Shown piece after piece: positions 7,723 to 15,550 of a stretch of DNA of 46,210 bases. The notes beneath the pieces were generated by a model. The model saw nothing but the letters and a program-made list of their open reading frames with translations, had not been told where the DNA came from and searched no databases. A program made the position numbers and the translations under genes. The DNA lies in NCBI GenBank assembly GCA_015231705.1, contig JADGBC010000006.1, positions 1-46,210 on the forward strand, read 5' to 3'. This stretch comes from Desulfamplus sp. GTDB taxonomy: Bacteria > Desulfobacterota > Desulfobacteria > Desulfobacterales > Desulfobacteraceae. Numbering within the stretch: position 1 is the first letter of the stretch; each line of letters begins with the position of its first letter.

Positions 7723-7770
7723 AAGGGATGATTTGAGTCCGTAAGACTTAAATCATCCCTTTTTTATTTT
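7723..7770 (+). terminator. Strong terminator after atpE
   Basis: AAGGGATGATTTGAGTC, a 4-base loop, then GACTTAAATCATCCCTT make a 17-bp stem with one wobble, followed by TTTTATTTT. It lies between convergent genes and could also stop the M24 peptidase transcript. Confidence 0.93.
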
Positions 7771-7812
7771 AAATTTGCCATCCTCCATATTTTTCAATAT
7801 AGCCACTTATAA

Positions 7813-9078
7813 TCAAGATAAAATATAATCGTCGTACCCCAGGGTATTGAGAACTTGAGCCCCCTCTCCTGTAACTCTGACCATATTTTCAAGTCGTATT
7901 CCACCCCATTCAGGTATATATATTCCAGGCTCGACAGTTACCACCATGCCGACTTCAAGTTGAGTATCATCTAATCTAGACAGCCGTGGCGGTTCATGAA
8001 TGGCAATACCCACACCATGGCCTAAAGCGTGGCCAAATTTGCCGTTGAACTTTGAATTGTCAATATACTCTCTTGCAACTTTATCAATATCACTGCATTT
8101 TATTCCAGGACGGATCGCCTCCACAGCTTTTTTCTGTGCATTAAAAAGAGTCTCGTATGCTTCTTTAAATATATTATCAGGCTCTCCAATCACGAGTGTT
8201 CTTGATATGTCACTGCAATAGCCATTCAATTTAGCACCAAAATCAAAAAGAAGGGGCTCATGCTCTTTAAATCTTCTCTCTCCTGGTATGGCATGGGGTA
8301 GTGCACAGTTTGGACCTGAAGCTGCAATAACAGGAAAGGAAAGAGCGTCACCTCCATTTTCTCTGATCAACATTTCAAGTACCCATGCTGCCTCTTTTTC
8401 CGTCATGCCAGGATATATCTTTTTCTTAAGCTGCAAAAAGGCATTTTCAGCAACTTTCAGACTCGCTTTTATCTTCTCTATCTCGTCGTTGTCTTTTATG
8501 ATCCTTAAATTTTTCAAAATACCATCAGCAGGAAAAAGATCAATCTCAGGGCATTGTTCTCCAATCTTTTGTTTTATTTTGCTGTAAAGGTCAAATGATA
8601 TTCTTGATGTTTCCAGAGCTATTTTGTATCTGTCAGACATCTTGTTTGATCTGCTTGTCAGCTCCGATTTTCTATTTGTATCAATACTGGATTTGTTGTC
8701 TATCCCGCTACATTTAGTGAATCTCTTAATTATCTCCGGCAATTCTGCAACAAGGCCCTTTTCATAGCAGAAAGTAGAGTATAATTGGGCCTCATTTAGT
8801 GCTTGAAGCATATATCTGGAATCTGTGGCAAGAATTAAATCAGTTTCTGTGATTACCAGTGTTCCCGCACTTTCATCATAGTTGCCATCTTCACCTGTAA
8901 AACCGCTTAGATATCGTCTGTTTTCGTCGGAAAAAATCATAACCGCATTAAAACTACTTTTTTTGATTTTTTCTCTAAGTCGCTCTATTCTTTTTTCAAT
9001 GTGAGTTTGAGAGAAATCAGGTCGTTTGTGTGAAGCCATCTGAAGATCATCTGCAGAGAGCATATCTTTATGTTGCAT
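7813..9078 (-). CDS. pepP: M24 family Xaa-Pro aminopeptidase
   Basis: This cytoplasmic metallopeptidase removes N-terminal residues before proline. The protein is 421 aa: an N-terminal creatinase-like domain (about 25-170, with SDENRRYLSGFTGEDG) and a C-terminal pita-bread domain. The five metal ligands are visible: FDFGAK (Asp), CSDISR (Asp), GHGVGIAIH (His), VEPGIY (Glu) and RLENM (Glu). The start ATG has GAGGAAAT upstream. An extra run of about 20 basic residues near 125-150 (SSIDTNRKSELTSRSNK) is not typical. It converges on the atp cluster. Naming as pepP, pepQ or ypdF cannot be resolved by eye. Confidence 0.92.
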   Translation of the reverse strand: MQHKDMLSADDLQMASHKRPDFSQTHIEKRIERLREKIKKSSFNAVMIFSDENRRYLSGFTGEDGNYDESAGTLVITETDLILATDSRYMLQALNEAQLYSTFCYEKGLVAELPEIIKRFTKCSGIDNKSSIDTNRKSELTSRSNKMSDRYKIALETSRISFDLYSKIKQKIGEQCPEIDLFPADGILKNLRIIKDNDEIEKIKASLKVAENAFLQLKKKIYPGMTEKEAAWVLEMLIRENGGDALSFPVIAASGPNCALPHAIPGERRFKEHEPLLFDFGAKLNGYCSDISRTLVIGEPDNIFKEAYETLFNAQKKAVEAIRPGIKCSDIDKVAREYIDNSKFNGKFGHALGHGVGIAIHEPPRLSRLDDTQLEVGMVVTVEPGIYIPEWGGIRLENMVRVTGEGAQVLNTLGYDDYILS

Positions 9079-9176
9079 ATCTATTTCCTCTATATATTTT
9101 TACATTATGATTTATTTAGTTTGATGTGAAAACCCTGGCCCTCTGGGTTAGGTTGTTTACGCATTATTCACACCTT

Positions 9177-9203
9177 CTCAAAAGTAGTTGACACTGTTTT
9201 GGA
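9177..9203 (+). repeat. Family D repeat, partial copy 1
   Basis: CTCAAAAGTAGTTGACACTG then TTTTGGA matches the left end of copy 2 with few differences, after which the two diverge. It could be the end of a decayed insertion element. Confidence 0.55.
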
Positions 9204-9661
9204 GGAGAACCATCAATAATTGGAGATAATGACTAAAAGATGCCTTTTATTCGTATGTCTATGCAGCTATTTTGACAAATGAATTATTTAAAAATCTCTA
9301 AAAGTTAAAATGTATACTTTTGAAGTCAAGCGAGTTACAAAGGGTCTCAAAAAATACGAGGGGCAGAATAGGGTTTCTATGATAAAATGTCAATATCTAT
9401 TTTAAAGTGTACTTACAGAAGCCAACAGATTCAGATCTCAGAGAGTAGTATAAACAGGATAATCAAAAGAAAAAAGTGAGAATAGAACTATCTTCGCATA
9501 AAATCTTAGTTGGAGTATAATTTTCTAACAATGACATCTGTAAAAGATAAAATCCTTACTGAAGGATAATCAGTGCTTGATAGATTTTATAATCTCAACA
9601 CAGTTGACTAAACAGGCAAAAAGTGTTCATAATATCTTCTCGGAATAAAGAGAAGGATATC

Positions 9662-9735
9662 GACTTCCAGAAAAACCTTTTGGTGAGACAAAACCTTTAC
9701 CAGTGGTCTCAGGCGGCATTTTCACCAATTTAATT
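9662..9735 (+). repeat. Family E repeat, copy 1
   Basis: It begins GACTTCCAGAAAAACCTTTT, then GGTGAGACAAA, GTGGTCTCAGGC and TTTTCACCAATTTAATTTA. TTGGTGAGAC pairs with GTCTCA plus CACCAA as nested inverted repeats. The inverted copy is at 22115-22188. Its end runs directly into family A copy 2. Confidence 0.8.
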
Positions 9736-9830
9736 TATGTGAAAGTCTTTTATAACATAGCTGTAATCATGAGGCTTTCATTCTTCGTTGTAGCCGAGAG
9801 CCAATATCCTGCTCCGGCCGTGCCGGTTAT
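9734..9830 (+). repeat. Family A intergenic repeat, copy 2 (long 3' module)
   Basis: TTTATGTGAAAGTC and AGGCTTTCA form the first stem, followed by TTCTTCGTTGTAGCCGAGAG, the CCGGC-CGT-GCCGG hairpin and a terminal GGTTAT. The long module is shared with copies 3 and 4. Confidence 0.9.
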
Positions 9831-9888
9831 CTGGAAAATTGTATATTGGTAATAAAAAAAATAGCAACATAGGGCATCCTTCATATCA

Positions 9889-9962
9889 CCTCAAAAGTAG
9901 TTTACACTTTTTTTGGAAAAATTCCCTGAAAATGGGAATGCGGTTAAAGAAAGTGTAAACCG
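9889..9962 (+). repeat. Family D repeat, copy 2
   Basis: CTCAAAAGTAGTTTACACTT at the left and AAAGAAAGTGTAAACC at the right are inverted repeats around a short GGGAAT/ATTCCC core. It lies directly upstream of the diguanylate cyclase and may carry that gene's leader. Confidence 0.65.
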
Positions 9963-9973
9963 GCAAATGAAGC

Positions 9974-11353
9974 ATGCCCAACATAGATGGAATATTCAAT
10001 ATGGCAGAGTCAGAACAGCGCAAATCTTATATTGAAAACAAGAAATTAACCCTTCTTGTTAATAATCTTGCATCCAATATGCCGGGAACTGTTATAAACA
10101 GCATTATTATATCTGCTGTACTTTGGACAATAATTCCATCCAGAAAGGTTTTTACATGGGCTTGTGCCAATATCTCTTTTGTTGTTATTCGTTATATAGG
10201 GCTTTGGCTATACCGCAAAGGGGTTAGAGCTGATGATGTTAATTTCTGGAAACAGCTGCTTCTATTTTCATTTCTGGTTTCAGGTCTTCTTTTTGGCTCT
10301 TGTGCCATCTTTCTTGTAGATCCTGCAAAACCTGAATATATTGTATTTTTATATTTTGTATTGGGTGGCATGGTTGCAGGAAGCCTTGGATCATATCATA
10401 ACCATCTCCCTGTTTTTTTTGTATATTCCAGTACAGTATTTATTGTTCCGACTATCGCTATTTACAACTTGAACACTGATATAACTACCAATATAACTTT
10501 TCTGGGACTTGTTTTTTACCTGCTGTCGTCTGTTAATGCCAGAAAAATGAACACTGACCTGAGTGAATCTCTGGCACTTCGTTATGATAACAACCTGCTT
10601 ATTAAAAACCTTCATCTGGAAAAAAAGAACACAGAGCTTCTCAATGCCCAGTTGATGGAGAAAAATCATGAGCTCAAATCTCTGACACGAATTGATCCTC
10701 TGACCGGTCTTAAGAACCGGCGCTACCTGTTTGAGGAGTTCACCCCGCAGAATACCAAAATGATGGAGAAAAAATGGCTTGAAATGCAGGGTAAAAACAA
10801 GCGCTCTCCATCAGATAGATATGGGTATGGTATCTTTATGCTGGATATTGATAAGTTCAAGCTGGTCAACGATAATTTTGGCCATGATTCGGGTGATATG
10901 GTTTTAAAGCAGTTCAGTTCAAGGCTTACTGAAAAGGTGAGAAATGATGATGTGGTTGCAAGGGTAGGGGGTGAAGAGTTCATTATTGTTCTTACAGATA
11001 CTGATGAAACATATCTGGATCAGTTTGCTGAAATAGTCAGAAGTCACATTGAGTCTTCCATTTTTAATATAACTCAGGGAAGAACTATAAATATAACTAC
11101 ATCCATAGGATTTGTATTCTATCCATTTTTTCATAATTTTCCAATGAGGATGAGTTTTGAACAGATGATCTCTCTTGCTGACAAAGGGCTTTATTATGCT
11201 AAACAGAATGGAAGGAATATCAGCGTAAGATTGTGCTGCACAGAGCATGAGAGCAATGATTCTGGACTTGTTGAACAAATCGCGTCAAATACAGCTAATG
11301 CAATTGAAAATGGGCTGATTTACTTTGAGATGTGCTCTGCCAAGCCTTCATAA
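9974..11353 (+). CDS. Membrane-bound GGDEF diguanylate cyclase
   Basis: The protein makes cyclic di-GMP from two GTP. The N-terminal half (about 30-200) has roughly six hydrophobic helices forming a MASE-like sensor with no named ligand. A short coiled linker (KNLHLEKKNTELLNAQLMEKN) leads into the GGDEF domain, starting DPLTGLKNRRYLFEEF. The catalytic motif is VGGEEF, and RNDD at the expected spacing upstream is an intact RxxD inhibitory site, so product feedback is likely. An insert after FEEF (about 30 basic residues) is longer than usual. ATG at 9974 lacks a good ribosome site; ATG at 10001 is an alternative. The gene stands alone, just after repeat D copy 2. Confidence 0.92.
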   Translation: MPNIDGIFNMAESEQRKSYIENKKLTLLVNNLASNMPGTVINSIIISAVLWTIIPSRKVFTWACANISFVVIRYIGLWLYRKGVRADDVNFWKQLLLFSFLVSGLLFGSCAIFLVDPAKPEYIVFLYFVLGGMVAGSLGSYHNHLPVFFVYSSTVFIVPTIAIYNLNTDITTNITFLGLVFYLLSSVNARKMNTDLSESLALRYDNNLLIKNLHLEKKNTELLNAQLMEKNHELKSLTRIDPLTGLKNRRYLFEEFTPQNTKMMEKKWLEMQGKNKRSPSDRYGYGIFMLDIDKFKLVNDNFGHDSGDMVLKQFSSRLTEKVRNDDVVARVGGEEFIIVLTDTDETYLDQFAEIVRSHIESSIFNITQGRTINITTSIGFVFYPFFHNFPMRMSFEQMISLADKGLYYAKQNGRNISVRLCCTEHESNDSGLVEQIASNTANAIENGLIYFEMCSAKPS

Positions 11354-11491
11354 AAAATATTGACCATAAGCAGCTTTGCTGTAATTTTTGTTGGATTGAA
11401 ATTCCTGAGCAAGAACAGGAAGGAGCTTGGATTGCATTATTGCTGGTTCCAAGTGCTAAATTTTTAAAAAATTGTTGAGGATTTAAGGTGT

Positions 11492-12340
11492 ATGAGTTCT
11501 TTTGAGGAGAACAGTAAAAAAAATGCCATTGAGTGGCATGCGAGGTATTCAGAGAAAAACATTAACATAACCTTTCTTGGTTCAGAAGAGCATTTTGCAA
11601 ATGTCATTGTTCCTGTTCACGACCTTCTGCCACAATATCGAGCAGGATTATCTGACACGATCCGTGGTGCCCTTTCCACCCTTGAAATACCTGTTGAACT
11701 CAAGCTATATGTTGCCAGTCAGTGTCCCCATTGCCCTGGTGTGATACGCTCTCTTATTCCTCTTGCAGCAGAGTTTGAAAAGATCCATTTGACGATCATT
11801 GATGGAACCATACACACTGAGCTTGCATCTTCGGACAGCATAATGTCAGTGCCATCTCTTATTCTGGATAACGGCTTTAGATGGACAGGCTCTGTTAATC
11901 CCGAAGAGGTTGCAGATATTATAGCCAACCGTGATCTGTCAAGTTTGAGCACATCTTCACTCAAATCGATACTAGAAGAGGGAAAAGCTCAGTGGATTGC
12001 CAGGCAGATGCTGGATTATAAAACAATGTTCCCTGGATTTACAGCACTCATTACCCATGAAACATGGTCAGTGAGGCTTGGTGCAATGGTTGTTATAGAG
12101 ACTATTGCGGAGAAATCTCCTGAACTTGCTTTGACTATTGCCCCTGAACTTCTTGGCCGTTTTAAAGATGTTGCTGATACTCCAACTCAAGGAGATATCC
12201 TGTATGCTCTGGGGGAGATTGGCGACAAATCTGTCAGAAAGGATATAATCCAATTGATGAACGATATAAGCCATCCTGAAGTTATGGAGGCGGCACAGGC
12301 GGCTGTTGAGTCCATTGAGTCAAGATCGGCAATCTCGTAA
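11492..12340 (+). CDS. Thioredoxin-fold / HEAT-repeat fusion protein
   Basis: The protein is 282 aa. Residues about 65-145 form a glutaredoxin/thioredoxin-like domain with redox motif CPHC (ASQCPHCPGVIRSLIPLA) and a cis-Pro loop, MSVPSLILDNGFRWTG, resembling the tandem thioredoxin domain of AhpF. The C-terminal 110 residues are helical, with a pattern like HEAT repeats (TWSVRLGAMVVIETIAEKSP and DILYALGEIGDKSVRKDIIQLM). I know of no assigned function for this architecture; a thiol reductase recruited to a protein partner is a reasonable guess. AAGGTGTATG gives a near-cognate ribosome site. Neighbours are unrelated. Confidence 0.82.
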   Translation: MSSFEENSKKNAIEWHARYSEKNINITFLGSEEHFANVIVPVHDLLPQYRAGLSDTIRGALSTLEIPVELKLYVASQCPHCPGVIRSLIPLAAEFEKIHLTIIDGTIHTELASSDSIMSVPSLILDNGFRWTGSVNPEEVADIIANRDLSSLSTSSLKSILEEGKAQWIARQMLDYKTMFPGFTALITHETWSVRLGAMVVIETIAEKSPELALTIAPELLGRFKDVADTPTQGDILYALGEIGDKSVRKDIIQLMNDISHPEVMEAAQAAVESIESRSAIS

Positions 12341-12368
12341 AAAATCATTTTCATCCTTATCTTTATGT

Positions 12369-12470
12369 CTCGTCAGTCATAAGTTGTCCAAATAACCACT
12401 ACATGCAGTGTTAGATTAGAATTTAACACTGAACATGTCGTATGGAAAATGAGAAGTTACGACTTACGAG
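12369..12470. repeat. Long imperfect inverted repeat with nested hairpin
   Basis: CTCGTCAGTCATAAGTT at the left and AAGTTACGACTTACGAG at the right are inverted with a few mismatches. Between them CAGTGTTA/TAACACTG is a perfect 8-bp hairpin flanked by ACATG/CATGT. It abuts family A copy 3. It may be a solo miniature element. Confidence 0.5.
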
Positions 12471-12565
12471 TTTATGTGAGAGTCTCTTTAAACAGCCATT
12501 ATTATATGACTTTCATTTTTCGTTGTAGCCGAGAGCCAATACCTCGCTCCGGCCGTGCCGGTTAT
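12471..12565 (+). repeat. Family A intergenic repeat, copy 3 (long 3' module)
   Basis: TTTATGTGAGAGTCTC pairs with GACTTTCA (one G-T wobble). The long 3' module follows and ends CCGGTTAT. The TTA at 12562-12564 is the stop codon of the minus-strand ZIP gene. Confidence 0.9.
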
Positions 12566-13371
12566 CCCAGAGCGACGTCCAGAGTCATCATAATGGCAAA
12601 GCCAACCATGGCACCTATTGTTGCAGCATCACTGTGTTTGTCTGACTTGCCTTCTGGAATAAGCTCTTCTACCACAACATAGATCATGGCTCCTGCAGCA
12701 AAGGCAAGTGCGTATGGCAGAATAGGACGCATGCTCAGCACGGCATAGGCACCAATCACACCTGCAATAGGCTCAACAATACCGGACATCTGGCCATACC
12801 AGAATGCTTTGATTTTGGAGAAACCCTCTCTTCTTAAGGGGACAGATACAGCAGCTCCTTCGGGAAAATTTTGTATTCCGATACCTATAGCCAGGGCAAT
12901 GGCACCTGCCAGTGAGGCAGAAGGAAATCCTGATGCAGCCGCACCAAAGGCAACTCCAACAGCAAGACCTTCAGGAATGTTGTGCAGTGTAATTGCAAGT
13001 ACAAGCAGTACGCTTCTCTGCCAGCTTGTTTTCACACCTTCGGCATCAGAGGTTTTCATACCAGGGTGAAGATGTGGAAGTGTTTTATCGACCACCCATA
13101 AAAATAGCCCTCCGGCAAGAAAACCAATCAGGGGTGGAACCCAGGGAATCATTCCTATCTCTTCTGCCATAGCTATTGATGGTGACAGCAGAGACCAGAA
13201 ACTTGCGGCTATCATTACGCCAGAGGCAAACCCGAGCATACCGTTAAATACCTCTTTTTTGATTGTAGTAAAAAAAAACACCACAGACGCTCCCAATGCA
13301 GTTACACCCCATGTAAAACATGTACCCAAAAGTGCCTGTATAACCGGATCAATGCCTTTAAACCATTCCAT
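12562..13371 (-). CDS. zupT: ZIP family divalent metal transporter (ZupT-like)
   Basis: This inner-membrane transporter of 269 aa has about eight helices and is likely to import zinc or other divalent metals. The helix IV motif [14 protein letters not shown] and helix V motif [13 protein letters not shown] contain the binuclear metal ligands. The loop between helices III and IV has HLHPG, a short His cluster. Fit with ZupT/GufA-like members is good, although metal preference cannot be read. No ribosome site stands out beyond GGAATGC. It has no operon partner; DUF3999 lies 123 bases upstream. Its stop codon lies inside repeat A. Confidence 0.9.
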   Translation of the reverse strand: MEWFKGIDPVIQALLGTCFTWGVTALGASVVFFFTTIKKEVFNGMLGFASGVMIAASFWSLLSPSIAMAEEIGMIPWVPPLIGFLAGGLFLWVVDKTLPHLHPGMKTSDAEGVKTSWQRSVLLVLAITLHNIPEGLAVGVAFGAAASGFPSASLAGAIALAIGIGIQNFPEGAAVSVPLRREGFSKIKAFWYGQMSGIVEPIAGVIGAYAVLSMRPILPYALAFAAGAMIYVVVEELIPEGKSDKHSDAATIGAMVGFAIMMTLDVALG

Positions 13372-13494
13372 TTTTTTGCATTCCTTTCTTTAACTGTATT
13401 TATGTTAAAATTCATTAAACTGGCATGGTCGTTTGCTATAGGCTCTTTCAAATCATGAAAATTAGAATGCATTTTCAAGATAAAGATAGCGAAC

Positions 13495-15462
13495 TCATAC
13501 TTTAGCTCTCATTTGACGTGCCAGACTCCAGACCATAAAGGCAATTATTCCCACACCTGCAATCAGCACGCCCCATAGAATCCACTTTTTCCAGGGAAGG
13601 GGCGGCGGCGGTCTCTTTAGTGCTCTATCTCCACAAAGGATAATTGCCTCTCCATGAGTTGCATTGGCAATCTCTTTTCTGTCTATTGCCTTTAAAATCA
13701 TATCTGGTATTCCCTGATCTCCACTATTTTTCAACTCTTTTGCACTTCCATAAGCAAGGGTATAAGGCGGATTGCCTCGGGCCAAAAATAAAATCTCATG
13801 TGGCCTGAATCCTAATTTCAATACAGGCGGATAGGCAGCTCTATCCAGCCCTGCACCATCTTGGCTTACTTTAATACGCCATAGTCTGTCAGAAGTGGCC
13901 GGAAAGGTAAATTCTGGATTTGTAAGTTCGCTTCCCTCTTCTGGTCCAGAATATCCAGAAAGTCTGTTATTGTCTAAAAGTCTGTTTTCCTCTGAAAGTG
14001 TGGTGTGTCCTGTTTTTAGTGCGGATTTGTCTGTTCTTAGGGTATAAAAAACTCCTTCACACCGATATTGCCATTTGCTGTTGTGATCTGATGCTGACTC
14101 GACAGTTGCTCTGATAATACTGTTACTCTGGTTAAATTTAATCTGCACAGCATCTATCGGGAAAAAACCGCCAGAGTCAAAATTGATCTCCATCCGGCTG
14201 TTAGGGTTGAAACTGCCGCTGGAGATCTCTCTCCACTCTCTTTTTCTTTTTTTTGCATACTCAGATGATATGGCTGTAATTTTACTCAAAACAGCTCCAT
14301 TGGTTGAATCCTGTTCAGATGCAGGCCAGGAGAGGCGAAGATATCTATACTTTCCTGGATATTTAATTGTTGAACCTCCTGTTTCATAATTTTCAGGTTC
14401 AGCATGCTTTATTTCATAACCTTCCATCTCTGCACTATTGAAACCACTGGTTTCAGGATCAGTAGTTTTATAGGCTTCTCTATCTTCTTTGTAGGCTTCT
14501 CCATATTGGATGTTTATATGGTTTTTATAGATCAGGTTGCCCGCAAATTGAAGTTTTGCAAGGCTTTTTTCTGTTATATAGTCCCAATGTGTAAGATCAT
14601 TACTTCCCTGGAGAATGACATTTATAACAAAGTGGTCGCTTCCTCCATTCCATTCAAATTCAAGTGTATGCGGATATGGTTCTATTCTGCCCATATCCAT
14701 AAGGTATCCTGTAATATCTTGATTGGAGAATTTGTCTGTTTTGGCCGTGTCTTGCCCTGTGCCGTCTGTTTTTGCTGACCCATTCTGCTCTGCTGACCCA
14801 TTCTGCTCTGCTGACCCATTCTGCTTTCTTGATGAGTTGACACGGATAATCGTTCCATCGTCATTTTGTATGACGCTCATGAAAAGATTATCCTTATCCT
14901 CGTTTGTCCTCCTGTTTTCGTTGTAAAGAGGAAAAAAAGGCAGGTTGCTCTTTTTGTCAGGTCTTGCTCTCTGCTCATCAGGCAGAATTTCATCAGGAAC
15001 AGTATGACCTGATGTCTGTTGATAATTCGAGGTTTGTTGATGATCCCAGATTTCGTTATGATCCAAGGTTTGTTTATAACCTGATCTCTCTTTGCGATGC
15101 AAAAAATGGGGTACTATTTCTGCACTTGAGTTAAAAATACGGATATCTCCCATATCCTGACGCATAACCCCTTTATAAACAGCATCCGGAATCTCCATTT
15201 TGTAGATAGCCCTGTTGCCTGTTACATTCAGATTAAGGCCATATGCGAAATCTATAGGGACAAGGGATTGCGAATGGGCAGGCGGTGGTGTGATGGCAGA
15301 TCCGATGACTGTTAAGATTGCGATAATAGTCAGCATGATAATAGTCAGCATGATTTGAATTGCCCTGGTTACTCTAAATACTCTTATGTATTTTACAATG
15401 AAAATGCACGGTCTCATTTTCATTGTTGGGGGTGGCCAAATCCGGCCATGTCCGTTTATCAT
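13495..15462 (-). CDS. DUF3999 family exported membrane-anchored protein
   Basis: The protein is 655 aa with a basic, hydrophobic signal segment (about 14-58, ending PPPAHSQS), a long periplasmic region with beta-rich features, and one C-terminal membrane helix (WILWGVLIAGVGIIAFMVWSL). DUF3999 proteins are typically encoded next to DUF2339 proteins, as here (the DUF2339 gene is upstream on the same strand); the pair is conserved but of unknown function. Residues near 220-236 contain the tandem repeat NGSAEQ-NGSAEQ-NGSAKT from an 18-base unit. Start choice is odd: ATG at 15462 has a GGGGG site, yet both that site and the first codons lie in family B repeats; Met14 or Met16 could also serve. 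Confidence 0.85.
   Translation of the reverse strand: MINGHGRIWPPPTMKMRPCIFIVKYIRVFRVTRAIQIMLTIIMLTIIAILTVIGSAITPPPAHSQSLVPIDFAYGLNLNVTGNRAIYKMEIPDAVYKGVMRQDMGDIRIFNSSAEIVPHFLHRKERSGYKQTLDHNEIWDHQQTSNYQQTSGHTVPDEILPDEQRARPDKKSNLPFFPLYNENRRTNEDKDNLFMSVIQNDDGTIIRVNSSRKQNGSAEQNGSAEQNGSAKTDGTGQDTAKTDKFSNQDITGYLMDMGRIEPYPHTLEFEWNGGSDHFVINVILQGSNDLTHWDYITEKSLAKLQFAGNLIYKNHINIQYGEAYKEDREAYKTTDPETSGFNSAEMEGYEIKHAEPENYETGGSTIKYPGKYRYLRLSWPASEQDSTNGAVLSKITAISSEYAKKRKREWREISSGSFNPNSRMEINFDSGGFFPIDAVQIKFNQSNSIIRATVESASDHNSKWQYRCEGVFYTLRTDKSALKTGHTTLSEENRLLDNNRLSGYSGPEEGSELTNPEFTFPATSDRLWRIKVSQDGAGLDRAAYPPVLKLGFRPHEILFLARGNPPYTLAYGSAKELKNSGDQGIPDMILKAIDRKEIANATHGEAIILCGDRALKRPPPPLPWKKWILWGVLIAGVGIIAFMVWSLARQMRAKV
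14767..14825. repeat. 18-base tandem repeat inside the DUF3999 gene
   Basis: GACCCATTCTGCTCTGCT is repeated about three times, encoding NGSAEQ on the minus strand. The repeat keeps the frame, so copy number can vary without breaking the protein. Confidence 0.8.
15395..15459 (+). repeat. Family B palindromic repeat, divergent tandem copy
   Basis: ACAATGAAAATG and CATTTTCATTGT are a perfect 12-bp inverted repeat, followed by GGGGGTGGCC and GGCCATGTCCGTTTAT, parallel to copies 1 and 2. It is directly followed by copy 2. It encodes the first residues of the DUF3999 signal peptide. Confidence 0.65.
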
Positions 15463-15519
15463 GAAAATACCCCCTGATTTTCATAATTAGGGGTGTCCGC
15501 ATAATGGCCATGAAGGTTT
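15460..15519 (+). repeat. Family B palindromic repeat, copy 2
   Basis: CATGAAAATACCCCCTGATT, then TTCATAATTAGGGGTG, TCCGCATAATGGCCATG and GGTTTA match copy 1 (744-806, inverted) nearly base for base outside the loop. Confidence 0.82.
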
Positions 15520-15550
15520 AATTCAGTTATGGGTTCATAAATGATAGATC

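Larger units (their letters stand above)
9079..9973. other. 895-base gene-free block rich in repeats
   Basis: No gene is supported. It contains family D copies (9177-9203 and 9889-9962), family E copy 1 (9662-9735) and family A copy 2 (9734-9830). Short ORFs, such as a 31-codon one from 9310, lack recognisable motifs. The rest is AT-rich and may be decayed coding sequence. Confidence 0.7.

Noticed and set aside
9079-9660. Possible decayed transposase or toxin gene in the repeat-rich gap
   Set aside because: I translated the short frames and found no recognisable motif.
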